Source of the DNA: Segniliparus rotundus DSM 44985
Lineage (GTDB): Bacteria > Actinomycetota > Actinomycetes > Mycobacteriales > Mycobacteriaceae
DNA: 64,000 nt
Reading direction: 5' to 3'
Assembly (NCBI RefSeq): GCF_000092825.1
Contig: NC_014168.1
Span: 1,541,946 to 1,605,945 of the forward strand
This document shows positions 42,118-51,291 of the stretch, one piece after another (position 1 is the stretch's first letter; every line of letters begins with the position of its first letter). The notes beneath the pieces are model-generated. The model ran no database searches and had not been told where the DNA came from. It was given only the letters and a program-made list of their open reading frames with translations. The position numbers were made by a program, and so were the translations under genes.

Positions 42118-42570
42118 TCAGGACAGCGCTCTCAGGCGCAGATGCAGCAGTGGATAGGGCCGGCCCGCCTCGTCCGTCTCGCTGTGGCCGACAGTCTCGA
42201 ATCCGTGGCGCGCGTAGAATCCCGCCGCCAAAGCATTGTGCTCGTTGACATCGACTCCGCGCACGCCGTGTTCGTTGATCGCATGGGTGAGCAGGGCCGT
42301 TCCAATCCCGCTCCAGCGCTGCGCGGCTTCGACGAACAACATTTCCAGCTTGTCGCCGAGCACGCCTGCGAAGCCGACTGCTCTGCCGTCGATCTGCGCG
42401 ACCAAAAGCAGGACGCCAGGAAAGAAGTCCGACTGCAAGTGCGCCTCGATCTCGTCGCGGTCCTCGGCGGCGAGGAAGTCGTGAGTCGCGTCGACGGCCC
42501 CGCGCCAGATCGCCGCGAGCGCCGGATATTCCGCCACCCCGGCCGACAGGCGGATGCTCAGTTCTGACAC
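42118..42570 (-). CDS. GNAT-family N-acetyltransferase (YjaB-like)
   Basis: A 150-residue GNAT protein with the core motif AQRWSGIGTALLTHAI (acetyl-CoA pyrophosphate loop), VNEHNALAAGFYARHGFE and the C-terminal RPYPLLHLRL strand, a pattern like YjaB-type enzymes. It starts 6 bases after the PhzF-like gene stop, so the two form one unit. Substrate unknown. Confidence 0.8.
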   Translation of the reverse strand: MSELSIRLSAGVAEYPALAAIWRGAVDATHDFLAAEDRDEIEAHLQSDFFPGVLLLVAQIDGRAVGFAGVLGDKLEMLFVEAAQRWSGIGTALLTHAINEHGVRGVDVNEHNALAAGFYARHGFETVGHSETDEAGRPYPLLHLRLRALS

Positions 42571-42576
42571 GCCGCC

Positions 42577-43410
42577 TCAGACCTCGATGAATCCGTCGAG
42601 GTAGCGGCGGTACGCGCCGGTCAGCACAGCGTGGTCGCCGTCGAGTTGCGCGGTCAGCGCGCCTTCTCGTTCAGAAAGCTGGCGGACTTCGAGCCGCTCA
42701 CTGCCCAGCCGCCGCGCCCAATAGGGCACGAGCGCCGCCGTGGCCGAGCCGGTGACCGGGTCTTCGGGAACGCCGCCGACCGGATGGAAGAAGCGCAGCA
42801 CGAACCCGGTTTCTGCGAGGTTCTCGGCTGGCGCGGAAAGGGAGACGCCGAAGAGGCCGGTTGCGGCGAGCGCGGCCAAGTCCGGTTTGGCTTCGGCCAC
42901 GTGGCTGGCGTTCTCCAGCACGAGGTGCAGGCGCGAGCCGTCGTCATAGGTCGCTTCCGGGACGAGGCCCAGCGCTTGTTCCACATCCGCGCGTCCGGCT
43001 GCGGCCGTGATCGGAGCCGACGGGAAACGCAACGAGGCCTTGCCGCGCTCTGCCCGCGACACTGCCAACCACCCCGCCTTCGTCCAGAACATGACCGTGT
43101 CCACGTCTGAGTGCCGCTCTTCGAGCAACAGCGCCCCAGCGGCAAAGGTGGCATGGCCGCAGCCGGGGCTCTCGGCCCCGTTCGGGTTGAACCAGCGCAG
43201 GTGGTACTGCGGTGCGGCGGTCTGCGCGTCGGGCGCTGCCGCTTGATCCGACAGCGCGGTGAAAAATCCGGTCATGGGTTGGGCGTTGGCCGAGGCGATG
43301 TTGCCGAGGACCTCGTCGGGCAGCCATGCCGCCAGTTCGACCACGGCGGCGGGATTGCCGCTGAACGGTTGCGGCGCGAATGCTTCGACAATGCTCAGGG
43401 GCAGGCGCAT
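42577..43410 (-). CDS. PhzF-family isomerase
   Basis: A 277-residue protein of the PhzF/diaminopimelate-epimerase-like fold: VEAFAPQPFSGNPAAVV at the start (with the catalytic-glutamate region shifted as in the family), LRWFNPNGAESPGCGHATFAAG in the middle, and EDPVTGSATAAL near the end. Members outside phenazine clusters have unknown substrates. First gene of a PhzF-GNAT unit, divergent from the zinc metallopeptidase over a 96-base promoter region. Confidence 0.86.
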   Translation of the reverse strand: MRLPLSIVEAFAPQPFSGNPAAVVELAAWLPDEVLGNIASANAQPMTGFFTALSDQAAAPDAQTAAPQYHLRWFNPNGAESPGCGHATFAAGALLLEERHSDVDTVMFWTKAGWLAVSRAERGKASLRFPSAPITAAAGRADVEQALGLVPEATYDDGSRLHLVLENASHVAEAKPDLAALAATGLFGVSLSAPAENLAETGFVLRFFHPVGGVPEDPVTGSATAALVPYWARRLGSERLEVRQLSEREGALTAQLDGDHAVLTGAYRRYLDGFIEV

Positions 43411-43448
43411 GCTTCTGTTGTAGTGCTTCTGGACGAGCGGCGCCAGAG

Positions 43449-43466
43449 CCAGTTCGTCCGAACTGG
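43449..43466. promoter_or_regulatory. 18-bp palindrome in the phzF/metallopeptidase divergent promoter
   Basis: CCAGTTCG-TC-CGAACTGG is a perfect inverted repeat about 29 bases before the metallopeptidase -10 element. Its form is typical of a dimeric-repressor operator; the regulator is unknown. Confidence 0.6.
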
Positions 43467-43494
43467 AGGTTTGTTCCAGCCTCGGCGATGTGGC

Positions 43495-43500
43495 TAGTCT
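43495..43500 (+). promoter_or_regulatory. -10 element of the metallopeptidase gene (leaderless)
   Basis: TAGTCT ends six bases before the GTG start. Confidence 0.5.
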
Positions 43501-43506
43501 TGGCCT

Positions 43507-44553
43507 GTGCGTGACTTTGCATGTGCCAATTGCGGCCAGCGTCTTTCCTTTGAGAACTCTTTGTGCTTGGGCTGCGACAGCCAGCTCGGTTTTCATTTCG
43601 CCCGCCGCGACCTGGTGGTTCTCGCCCATGGGGAGGAGCACGACGGCGTCATTGTGGACGCGCGGGACTACAAGCTCTGCGACAACCTGCACCTCGCCCG
43701 ATGCAACTGGCTGGTTTCGGTGGACGATGAAGACGGGCTGTGCGAGTCGTGCGCGCTGACGAGGACCCGGCCCAACGACAACGATATCGAGGCGTTGGAG
43801 GAGTTCGCCCAAGCGGAGGACGCGAAGCGCCGGTTGATCTTCGAGCTGTCCGTGCTGGGACTGCCGATCGTGAGCAGAGAGGCGCAGCCGGACAGCGGCT
43901 TGGCCTTCGACCTGCTGTCAAGCCGTGAGGAGAAGATCTTCACCGGGCATGCGGACGGCGTCATCACCCTTGACCTCGCGGAGGGCGACGATGTGCACCG
44001 CGAGCAGATGCGCGTCGAGCTGGCCGAGCCCTATCGCACCTTGCTCGGGCATTTCCGCCACGAGATCGGCCACTATTACTTCACAGTCCTCGTGGGCCAA
44101 GGGGAGAACCGCCCCGAGTTCGAGGCGCTGTTCGGCGATCCCGACCTGGATTATCAGGCCGCGCTCGACCGGCACTACACAGAAGGCGCCCCCGCGGGTT
44201 GGGAGGACGAGTTCGTCTCCTCGTACGCCACGATGCACCCGGCGGAGGATTGGGCCGAGACCTTCGCGCATTACCTGCACATCCGCGACACCCTGGACAC
44301 CGCCGCCGCGTTCGGTTTCGCCCCGGCCGGGTTCACCATGGACAAGTCGAGGCCGGGCCGAGTCGGTTTCAACGCCATCCTCGATGAATGGCTGCCGCTC
44401 GTCTGGTCGTTGAACATGATGAACCGCTCGATGGGGCATCCGGACTTGTACCCGTTCGTGCTCGCGCCCAAGGTGCTCGACAAACTCGCTTTCGCGCATC
44501 AGCTCGTCACCGCGCAGCAGCAGGTCGAGGCGAACAGCGGCGCGACGGTCTGA
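43507..44553 (+). CDS. Putative zinc-binding metallopeptidase with N-terminal zinc ribbon
   Basis: A 348-residue protein. A treble-clef/zinc-ribbon start has C6-x2-C9 and C20-x2-C23 with further cysteines near 58, 66 and 78. A metallopeptidase-like domain follows with FRHEIGHYYF (HExxH) and a downstream AEDWAETFAHYLHIRD segment carrying more His and Glu ligands. This matches the putative-zinc-metallopeptidase family of unknown substrate. Start is a probable leaderless GTG. The 3' end is 10 bases from the convergent secreted-protein gene. Confidence 0.82.
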   Translation: MRDFACANCGQRLSFENSLCLGCDSQLGFHFARRDLVVLAHGEEHDGVIVDARDYKLCDNLHLARCNWLVSVDDEDGLCESCALTRTRPNDNDIEALEEFAQAEDAKRRLIFELSVLGLPIVSREAQPDSGLAFDLLSSREEKIFTGHADGVITLDLAEGDDVHREQMRVELAEPYRTLLGHFRHEIGHYYFTVLVGQGENRPEFEALFGDPDLDYQAALDRHYTEGAPAGWEDEFVSSYATMHPAEDWAETFAHYLHIRDTLDTAAAFGFAPAGFTMDKSRPGRVGFNAILDEWLPLVWSLNMMNRSMGHPDLYPFVLAPKVLDKLAFAHQLVTAQQQVEANSGATV

Positions 44554-44563
44554 TCAGGCCAGG

Positions 44564-44998
44564 TCAGCCGCCGATGCCGAGCCCGCAGGCTCCGTTGGCG
44601 GTGTGCACCGCCGCGTTGTAGGCGTCGACGGTCGAGGTCAAATCCGCGAAGGCCGCGCGGTGCGCGATTTTCTGGCCGAGCTCTGTCGCGGTGGCGCTGT
44701 AGTGGCGCAGCGCGTTCTGCGCAGGACCTGGCTCGGTGTCGGCGAGCTTGGAATCCACGTCCCGGCCTGCTTGCGCGAGCCCGATCGAAGCCTTCTCGAT
44801 CGCGTCGGCCATGCCGGGGTCGTCGTAGCTCCAGCCTTCTTTGCGCGCGAAGCCCAGAAAGGGGCTGAGGTCGGTGTTGACGAGCGCGGTCGCTTGGGAG
44901 AACGTCGCGCAGGCTGCTTCGGTGTCGGCGGCGGCCGCGGCGGCAGGAGCCGACACGACGAACGGGAGCACAAGCAGAAGCTTGCAGTGCGTTCGCAT
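44564..44998 (-). CDS. Secreted small helical protein, paralogue A of a divergent pair
   Basis: A 144-residue product with a classic signal peptide (basic start, hydrophobic [18 protein letters not shown]). The mature part is mainly helical with two cysteines, one near its start (AACATF) and one near its end (GACGLG), likely forming a disulfide. It shares the core W-S-Y-D-D-P and a similar helix layout with the divergent gene at 45154. A GGAGA site precedes the ATG. Family unknown to me. Confidence 0.72.
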   Translation of the reverse strand: MRTHCKLLLVLPFVVSAPAAAAAADTEAACATFSQATALVNTDLSPFLGFARKEGWSYDDPGMADAIEKASIGLAQAGRDVDSKLADTEPGPAQNALRHYSATATELGQKIAHRAAFADLTSTVDAYNAAVHTANGACGLGIGG

Positions 44999-45153
44999 GG
45001 TGTCTCCGTCTCTCTTCCGCTCTTGCCCGAATATAGATCTGCTTTTCAGACAATGATTAAGAATACGGACTTGCCGGGGTGTCCGTCGTCGAAAGAGAGC
45101 TTTTTGGACGATACTCACAGCAACTCCCCAGTTGCGTGAGTGAAAGGAGATGC

Positions 45154-45654
45154 GTGGTGGCTGGACACAACGATTCTTGGCGGGCCGCTTTCGCCGTGGC
45201 CTTGGGCGCTGCGCTTCTTGGCCCAGCCCCCGCCCTCGCCGAGCCGGCTCCGGAAGACCCGCCCGCGCCGCCCGCGCCCGCGGAGCCGTGGGCTGATTCC
45301 TGCGGTTTGTTCCAGGAGGCTGTCACGGCGGCCAGCGGAGCCCTCGGCCCGCTGCGGGCATTGCCGAGGGACGGCTCTTGGAACTATGACGACCCGGACG
45401 TCGCCCGCGCCGCGGGCTTGGCGGAAAGCAGCCTCTCCTCGGCGAAGGGCAAGGCCGCCGCGGCGGCGGGGGCAGACGGCATTCCGCCACAGTTGCGCAC
45501 GCTGCTCGACAACTACGGCTACGGCGTCGACTACTTGCTGCGATCCCTTGCCGGGCGCAAAGACAACGCTGTGGTCCAGGTGTACCTCGGCGGGTACGAC
45601 AAGGCCGTGGCAGAAGCCTCGGGGTTTTGCTCCCCGCCCCCGCCAGCCGGCTGA
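45154..45654 (+). CDS. Secreted small helical protein, paralogue B of a divergent pair
   Basis: A 166-residue product beginning at GTG with an AAAGGAG site five bases upstream. A signal peptide ([17 protein letters not shown]) is followed by a Pro/Glu-rich linker and a helical domain with W-N-Y-D-D-P and two cysteines (DSCGLF and GFCSPP) placed as in paralogue A. It ends 25 bases before dop. Both paralogues face away from a shared 155-base promoter region. Confidence 0.72.
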   Translation: MVAGHNDSWRAAFAVALGAALLGPAPALAEPAPEDPPAPPAPAEPWADSCGLFQEAVTAASGALGPLRALPRDGSWNYDDPDVARAAGLAESSLSSAKGKAAAAAGADGIPPQLRTLLDNYGYGVDYLLRSLAGRKDNAVVQVYLGGYDKAVAEASGFCSPPPPAG

Positions 45655-45679
45655 CCCGCACGAGGTACAGTGGTCTCTC

Positions 45680-47176
45680 GTGCGTCGCATTATGGGAACC
45701 GAGATCGAGTATGGAATTTCGGCGCCGAACGACCCCAACGCGAACCCCATCGCCACGTCCACGCAAGCGGTTCTCGCCTACGCGGCCGCGGAGGGGCTTC
45801 CTTCCCGCCGTCCTCGCTGGGACTACGAGGTGGAGTCGCCGTTGCGGGACGCCAGGGGCTTTGACCTCGGCCGGCCCACCGCGGTGCTGCCGATCTTCGA
45901 CGAGGACGAGGTCGGCGCCGCGAACATGATCCTCACCAACGGGGCGAGGCTCTATGTCGACCACGCGCATCCGGAGTACTCCACGCCCGAGGTGACCGAT
46001 CCGCTCGACATCGTCGTGTGGGACAAAGCGGGGGAGCGGGTCATGGAGACCGCAGCCCGCCACGTCGCGAGCGTGCCGGGGGCTCCGGCGCTTCGGATGT
46101 ACAAGAACAACGTCGACGGCAAGGGCGCGTCGTACGGCAGCCACGAGAACTACCTCATGAACCGCAACACGCCGTTCGCGGCGATTGTGGACGGGCTCAC
46201 GCCGTTCTTCGTCTCCCGCCAGGTGATCTGCGGGCTCGGCCGGGTCGGCCTCGGGCAGAACGGAGACGAGTCCGGTTTCCAGCTCGCCCAGCGCTCGGAC
46301 TACATCGAAGTCGAAGTGGGCTTGGAGACCACGCTCAAGCGCGGGATCATCAACACCAGGGACGAGCCCCACGCCGACGCGGACAAATACCGGCGTCTGC
46401 ACGTCATCATCGGCGACGCGAACCTCGCGGAGACCGCGACCTACCTCAAAGTCGGCACGACCGCGCTGGTTCTGGACCTGATCGAAGCGGGTGTGGATTT
46501 CTCCGACCTCAAGCTGCACCGCCCGGTTCAGGCGGTGCGAACGATCAGCCGGGATCCGTCGCTGCGGGCCGTGGTGGCGTTGGCGGACGGCAGGGAGCTC
46601 ACCGGCCTCGCGTTGCAGCGCGCCTACCTCGAGCGGGTCGTCGCCTTCCGCGAGCGCAGCGGGGAGCCGGACGAGCGCGCGGACGACGTGATCCGAGTCT
46701 GGGGCGAGATCTTGGATCTTTTGGAGCGCGACCCCATGCTCTGCGCGGACCGCCTCGACTGGCCGGCGAAGCTGCGCATCCTCGAAGGCTTCAAAGAGCG
46801 CGAGGGCCTCGGATGGGCTTCTCCCCGGTTGCACCTGGTGGATCTGCAGTACTCCGACGTGCGCCTGGACAAGGGCCTGTACAACAGGCTCGTCGCGCGC
46901 GGCTCGATGCGTCGGCTCGTCGCCGAGCCGGATGTGATCGCGGCGATGCGAACGCCGCCCGCGAACACGAGGGCGTACTTCCGGGGCGAGTGCTTGCGCA
47001 AGTTCGGCCCGCACGTCGCCGCGGCGAGTTGGGACTCGGTGATCTTCGACATCGGCGCGGAATCCCTTGTGCGCATTCCGACCCTTGAGCCGCTGCGCGG
47101 CACCAAGGCGCACGTCGGCGCGCTTCTGGACTCGGTGGACTCGGCCGCTGAGCTGGTGGACAAGCTCACCAGCTGA
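45680..47176 (+). CDS. dop: Deamidase/depupylase Dop
   Basis: Converts the C-terminal Gln of Pup to Glu and removes Pup from substrates. The 498-residue protein of the carboxylate-amine ligase fold starts [14 protein letters not shown], matching M. tuberculosis Dop from the first residues, so the GTG is preferred over the ATG four codons later. Catalytic-site residues E8 and D94 ([12 protein letters not shown]) are present, as is the [16 protein letters not shown] motif. TACAGT eight bases before GTG could be a -10 element (leaderless). Confidence 0.93.
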   Translation: MRRIMGTEIEYGISAPNDPNANPIATSTQAVLAYAAAEGLPSRRPRWDYEVESPLRDARGFDLGRPTAVLPIFDEDEVGAANMILTNGARLYVDHAHPEYSTPEVTDPLDIVVWDKAGERVMETAARHVASVPGAPALRMYKNNVDGKGASYGSHENYLMNRNTPFAAIVDGLTPFFVSRQVICGLGRVGLGQNGDESGFQLAQRSDYIEVEVGLETTLKRGIINTRDEPHADADKYRRLHVIIGDANLAETATYLKVGTTALVLDLIEAGVDFSDLKLHRPVQAVRTISRDPSLRAVVALADGRELTGLALQRAYLERVVAFRERSGEPDERADDVIRVWGEILDLLERDPMLCADRLDWPAKLRILEGFKEREGLGWASPRLHLVDLQYSDVRLDKGLYNRLVARGSMRRLVAEPDVIAAMRTPPANTRAYFRGECLRKFGPHVAAASWDSVIFDIGAESLVRIPTLEPLRGTKAHVGALLDSVDSAAELVDKLTS

Positions 47177-47421
47177 GCTTGCGGCGTTCGGCGCGCAGCG
47201 AGGCCGTCGGCGCGGGCTGAAGCGGCGAACAATTCACGAACCCGGCGGCGTGCATTCCAAGCGCGAGATCGAGAAATCCGCACGTCGCCGTGGGCAGAGC
47301 GACAGAGGCAGTGTGTTCCGCGGGACAGGCATCTGCCGCTGATTCGGCGAGGCCGTCCTGCGTCTTGCCGGAACCTTCGCTAGGGTTGAACGCAGGACAA
47401 CACAAAACCTAGGAGGCGGCA
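47177..47421. other. Intergenic region between dop and pup
   Basis: No convincing gene in 245 bases. A TAGGGT hexamer at about 47380 could be the -10 of a pup promoter, with a leader of about 30 bases that ends in TAGGAGG before the pup ATG. A 79-codon minus-strand frame across it lacks a ribosome site and homology. Confidence 0.4.
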
Positions 47422-47619
47422 ATGGCCCAAGAGCAGGTGACTCGCACCGGTGGGGGCGACGAGGACGACGAGCTCTCGCAAGCGGGCTCGGGCGGCGGCC
47501 AAGAGCGCCTGGAGAAGGCGCTTGAGGACACCGACGACCTCCTGGACGACATTGACGGCGTCCTGGAAGAGAACGCAGAGGATTTCGTCCGCGCCTACGT
47601 GCAAAAGGGCGGGCAGTGA
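47422..47619 (+). CDS. pup: Prokaryotic ubiquitin-like protein Pup
   Basis: A 65-residue, strongly acidic and mostly disordered protein ending VQKGGQ. The C-terminal Gln must be deamidated by Dop before PafA attaches it to lysines of targets. The helix [18 protein letters not shown] binds the proteasomal ATPase. Only two lysines (K32, K62) are present. AGGAGG precedes the ATG. First of pup-prcB-prcA. Confidence 0.96.
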   Translation: MAQEQVTRTGGGDEDDELSQAGSGGGQERLEKALEDTDDLLDDIDGVLEENAEDFVRAYVQKGGQ

Positions 47620-47654
47620 TCGCGGCGGGGTTTTCGCGCGAGGTGTTCCAGTGA
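47616..47654 (+). CDS. Candidate 12-codon relay ORF between pup and prcB
   Basis: GTG at 47616 overlaps the pup stop (GTGA) and its TGA at 47652 overlaps the prcB GTG start (GTGA). In M. tuberculosis, as I recall, prcB itself starts at a GTG overlapping the pup stop; here that codon is out of frame with prcB. It is either a ribosome relay or the frameshifted remnant of the old prcB start. Confidence 0.35.
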   Translation: MIAAGFSREVFQ

Positions 47655-48478
47655 GCGGATCGGAAAGCTTCTCGGTGTTCTCCCAGCCGCAGTTCTCCTC
47701 CTCGTTCACCGAGCACCTGCGGGCCAGCGCGCCGCAGCTGCTCCCGTACCGGCAGGAGACGGCGATGGAATTGCCGGTTTCTGGAACGGGCTCGCTCCCG
47801 CACGCGACGACCATCGTGGCGCTCACCTACGCGGGCGGCGTGCTCATCGCCGGTGACCGCAGGGCCACGTCGGGAAATTTGATCTCCCACGACGAGATGC
47901 AAAAGGTGTATCTCACCGACGAGTACAGCGCGGCGGGCATCGCGGGCACCGTTGCGATCGCGTTCGAGCTGGTGCGTCTTTTCACCGTGGAACTCGAGCA
48001 CTATGAGAAGGTCGAAGGCGTCGCGCTGACGTTCTCGGGCAAGGCGAACCGATTGGCCGCGATGGTGCGCGGCAACCTGGACGCAGCCATGCAGGGCCTT
48101 GCGGCTGTCCCGTTGCTCATCGGGCTTGACCCGCAGGACCCCGAGCCGAAAGGGCGCATCGTTTCCTACGACGCCGCCGGCGGGCGTTTCGAGGAGTCGT
48201 CCGGCTACCATTGCATCGGCTCGGGCGGGCTGTTCGCGCGCTCGACGCTCAAACGGCTGCACGACCCTGACGCGGACCGGGCCACGGCGTTGCGTTCCGC
48301 TGTGGAGGCGCTCGCCGACGCGGGCGAGGCGGACTCGGCGACCGCAGGGCCGAATTTCGTGAAACGGATCTGGCCCACCGCGATCCGCATTGAGGCTTCC
48401 GGCGGCGAAGAAGTCCCCGAGTCCGAGATCGCCGAGGTGGCCGAGGCGGTTCTTGAGGCCAGGAGGCGCCGAGCATGA
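47651..48478 (+). CDS. prcB: Proteasome beta subunit PrcB
   Basis: Catalytic subunit of the 20S core. A 52-residue propeptide ends HA, and the mature enzyme begins with the nucleophile T53 ([11 protein letters not shown]). The catalytic aspartate/lysine set follows in [10 protein letters not shown] and later residues. The residue before the cleavage site is Ala, where Gly is almost universal. The GTG has GAGG 7 bases upstream; no earlier in-frame start lies within the pup gap except through that gene. The stop overlaps prcA (ATGA). Confidence 0.93.
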   Translation: MSGSESFSVFSQPQFSSSFTEHLRASAPQLLPYRQETAMELPVSGTGSLPHATTIVALTYAGGVLIAGDRRATSGNLISHDEMQKVYLTDEYSAAGIAGTVAIAFELVRLFTVELEHYEKVEGVALTFSGKANRLAAMVRGNLDAAMQGLAAVPLLIGLDPQDPEPKGRIVSYDAAGGRFEESSGYHCIGSGGLFARSTLKRLHDPDADRATALRSAVEALADAGEADSATAGPNFVKRIWPTAIRIEASGGEEVPESEIAEVAEAVLEARRRRA

Positions 48479-49212
48479 CGTTCCCGTTTTACGCCCCGGC
48501 GGAACAGATCATGCGCGACCGCGCAGAGCTCGCCCGCAAAGGCATCGGCAGAGGCCGCTCCGTCGTCGTGCTCGCGTACGAGGGCGGCGTGCTGCTCGTC
48601 GCGGAAAACCCGTCCTCCACACTGCGCAAGATATCCGAGCTCTATGACCGCATAGGGTTCGCGGCCGTCGGCAAATACAGCGAATTCGAACAGTTGCGCC
48701 GCGCGGGCATCCGCCTCGCCGACACCCAGGGCTACCAGTTCGACCGCCGCGACGTCACGGGGCGCTCACTGGCGAACGCCTACGCCCAGGCTCTGGCTGG
48801 CGCGTTCACCGAGCAGCCGAAGCCGTTCGAGGTGGAATTGGCCGTCGCGGAAGTCGGGCTCCCCGAGTCCACCGGCCCATCGCAGCTCTATCGGATCAGC
48901 TATGACGGCTCGATCACCGATGAGCGGGAATTCATTGTGATGGGCGGCACCGCGGACACGATCACGACGACGCTGAAAGAGAAGTACGTGCCCAACGCGG
49001 GGCTTGGTGTCGCGTTGGGCGTCGCTATCGAGGCGTTGCGCCAGCCTGCGCCGACAAACGGCCCCGGAAACAGCAAACCCGCCGAGCCCCGTGAGCTCGG
49101 CCCGGCGGATCTGGAAGTCGCCGTGCTCGAGCGCTCCCGCCCCCGCCGGGCGTTCCGGCGGCTGGGCGAAGCAGCCTTGGCGGAACTGTTGCCGGCCTCA
49201 CCGTCAGAGTGA
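48475..49212 (+). CDS. prcA: Proteasome alpha subunit PrcA
   Basis: Outer-ring subunit of the 20S core, 245 residues. The gating N-terminus ([24 protein letters not shown]) and the helix-1 region match actinobacterial PrcA, with [17 protein letters not shown] next. It overlaps prcB by four bases. The C-terminal tail is Glu/Arg rich and not conserved. Confidence 0.95.
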   Translation: MTFPFYAPAEQIMRDRAELARKGIGRGRSVVVLAYEGGVLLVAENPSSTLRKISELYDRIGFAAVGKYSEFEQLRRAGIRLADTQGYQFDRRDVTGRSLANAYAQALAGAFTEQPKPFEVELAVAEVGLPESTGPSQLYRISYDGSITDEREFIVMGGTADTITTTLKEKYVPNAGLGVALGVAIEALRQPAPTNGPGNSKPAEPRELGPADLEVAVLERSRPRRAFRRLGEAALAELLPASPSE

Positions 49213-49326
49213 ACACGCAGATGCGTCGCCGACGGTGTTTCTTGGGGCACTGCATTTTCGGGACGTCGCGGCCTCGTGCCTCGGCCTGCGCGTCCGGTTA
49301 CCCGGCTCGACGCGCGAAAGGTTCGG

Positions 49327-49332
49327 TAGGCT
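49327..49332 (+). promoter_or_regulatory. -10 element of pafA (leaderless)
   Basis: TAGGCT ends six bases before the pafA ATG; the 126-base gap after prcA thus holds a separate promoter. Confidence 0.5.
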
Positions 49333-49338
49333 AAGACG

Positions 49339-50736
49339 ATGCGTCGCCGGATTATGGGCATTGAAACCGAATACGGGGTCACCTGTATGTTCAAAGGGCA
49401 TCGTCGCCTCAGCCCCGACGAGGTGGCCCGATACCTGTTCCGCAAGGTGGTTTGCTGGGGCCGCAGCTCGAACGTGTTCCTGCCGAACGGGTCGCGGCTG
49501 TACCTCGACGTCGGCTCGCACCCTGAATACGCGACCGCCGAATGCGACAGTCTGCGGCAGCTTCTCGCCCACGACCGGGCAGGGGAGCGGATACTGGAAG
49601 GCCTGCTGCTCGAAGCCGAAGCATCCCTCGCCGAGGAGGGCATCGGCGGCGATGTGTATCTGTTCAAGAACAACACCGACTCCACTGGCAACTCTTACGG
49701 CTGCCACGAGAACTACCTCGTCGTGCGCGCGGGGGAGTTCTCCCGGGTCTCCGACGTGCTTTTGCCGTTCCTCGTGACCCGGCAGCTGATCTGCGGCGCG
49801 GGCAAAGTGCTGTCCACGCCGAAGGAAGCCCGGTATTGCCTCTCGCAGCGGGCCGAGCACATCTGGGAAGGCGTGTCCTCGGCGACCACTCGTTCGCGGC
49901 CGATCATCAACACCAGGGACGAGCCCCACGCCGACGCGGAGCTTTACCGCCGGTTGCACGTCATCGTCGGCGACTCGAACATGGCCGAGCCGACGACCTT
50001 TCTCAAAGTCGGCTCCACAGCGCTGATCTTGGAAATGATCGAGGCGGGGGTAGCGTTCCGAGACTACGCGCTCGACAACCCCATCCGCGCGATTCGCGAA
50101 GTCAGCCACGACACCACGGGCCGCCGCCAAGTGCGTCTTGTCGGCGGCCGGCACGCGAGCGCGTTGGAGATCCAACGGGAGTACCACGGCAAAGCGGTGG
50201 AGTACTTGCACTCCACCGAGCCGTCCACCGAGCTCGCGTCCGTAGTGGACCTGTGGGGCAGGGTGCTCGACGCCGTGGAGTCGCAAGACTTCGCCAAGGT
50301 GGACACCGAGATCGACTGGATCATCAAACGCAAGCTCTTCCAGCGTTACGAGGAGAAGCACGGCTTTGATCTCCTGCATCCCAAGATCGCCCAACTCGAC
50401 CTCGCCTACCACGACATCAAACGTGGCCGAGGCGTGTTCGACATCCTGCGCTCGCGCGGCCTGGTGTCCACGGTCGTCGGCGAGGACGAGATCGAAAAAG
50501 CCAAAGAAGTCGCCCCGCAGACCACTCGCGCGCGCTTGCGCGGCGAGTTCATCACCGCGGCGACGCAAGCGGGCCGGGATTTCACGGTGGACTGGGTGCA
50601 TTTGAAGCTCAACGACCAAGCGCAGCGCACAGTGCTGTGCAAGGATCCGTTCAAAGCTGTCGACGAGCGCGTGGACCGGATGATCGCTTCGCTGGGGAGC
50701 GGCCCGAAGGAATTCCTTCGGGATGGCGGCAGCTGA
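49339..50736 (+). CDS. pafA: Pup-protein ligase PafA
   Basis: Attaches deamidated Pup to target lysines, using ATP. The 465-residue product starts [13 protein letters not shown], with the metal-binding E9 and the catalytic-base D57 in [13 protein letters not shown], and [20 protein letters not shown] shared with Dop. In M. tuberculosis pafA lies apart from the pup operon, while here it follows prcA by 126 bases. Convergent with the MarR gene downstream. Confidence 0.96.
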   Translation: MRRRIMGIETEYGVTCMFKGHRRLSPDEVARYLFRKVVCWGRSSNVFLPNGSRLYLDVGSHPEYATAECDSLRQLLAHDRAGERILEGLLLEAEASLAEEGIGGDVYLFKNNTDSTGNSYGCHENYLVVRAGEFSRVSDVLLPFLVTRQLICGAGKVLSTPKEARYCLSQRAEHIWEGVSSATTRSRPIINTRDEPHADAELYRRLHVIVGDSNMAEPTTFLKVGSTALILEMIEAGVAFRDYALDNPIRAIREVSHDTTGRRQVRLVGGRHASALEIQREYHGKAVEYLHSTEPSTELASVVDLWGRVLDAVESQDFAKVDTEIDWIIKRKLFQRYEEKHGFDLLHPKIAQLDLAYHDIKRGRGVFDILRSRGLVSTVVGEDEIEKAKEVAPQTTRARLRGEFITAATQAGRDFTVDWVHLKLNDQAQRTVLCKDPFKAVDERVDRMIASLGSGPKEFLRDGGS

Positions 50737-50761
50737 GCCAGGACGGCGGTAGCGCCCTGCG

Positions 50762-51238
50762 TCAGTCGTCCGTGTCCGCGTCAGGCAACAGGGCAGGCGA
50801 GACAATACAGGCGAGCAGCCGCTTGAGCTCGTTGCGTTCCGTTGTGCTCAGGGCGGCAAGGACCTCGTCCTCCGCGGCCCACACGTGCGGCAGAGCTTGC
50901 GCGAGCAGTTCTTCGCCTCGGTCGGTCAGCGTGGCGGGGAGCACCCGCCCCGCAGCCGCGGTCGCCGGACGGGCGACGACGCCCATTTTTTCGAGTTCAT
51001 GCAGCACGCTGTTCATCGCTTGCCGGGTCACGAAAGCCTCCCTGGCGAGTTCCGCATTGGACATTCCGGGATTGCGGTGCAGCATATGCATGCAGATGTA
51101 CTGCGGCAAGGTCAGCCCGAGCGGACGCAGCTTTGCTCCGACATGGGCTCGTGTGGTCAGCATGGCCCGTTTCAGAAAGTAGCCGATGGGGCTGTCTACG
51201 GGCTGGGGCATCTCCTCATGATGATGCACGTCAAGCAT
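50762..51238 (-). CDS. MarR-family transcriptional regulator
   Basis: A 158-residue winged-helix regulator: LRPLGLTLPQYICMHMLHRNPGMSNAELAREAFVTRQAMNSVLHELEKMG forms the DNA-binding part. The His-rich start (DVHHHEE) may bind a metal. GGAGG stands 8 bases before the ATG. It is the third gene on the minus strand after the MspA-like porin and the secreted protein, 53 bases after the latter, so it may control them. Confidence 0.8.
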   Translation of the reverse strand: MLDVHHHEEMPQPVDSPIGYFLKRAMLTTRAHVGAKLRPLGLTLPQYICMHMLHRNPGMSNAELAREAFVTRQAMNSVLHELEKMGVVARPATAAAGRVLPATLTDRGEELLAQALPHVWAAEDEVLAALSTTERNELKRLLACIVSPALLPDADTDD

Positions 51239-51291
51239 TTTGACAACCTCCGCTGTCCGACCGGTTGGCGTGACAGGAGCGGTGCGGGGGC

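Noticed and set aside
42101-42122. Duplicate AATCTTCAGG between glgC and the GNAT gene
   Set aside because: Only two 10-base copies at convergent gene ends; too little to call a meaningful repeat.
47166-47405. A 79-residue minus-strand gene between dop and pup
   Set aside because: No ribosome-binding site, overlaps the dop 3' end, and no homologous pattern.
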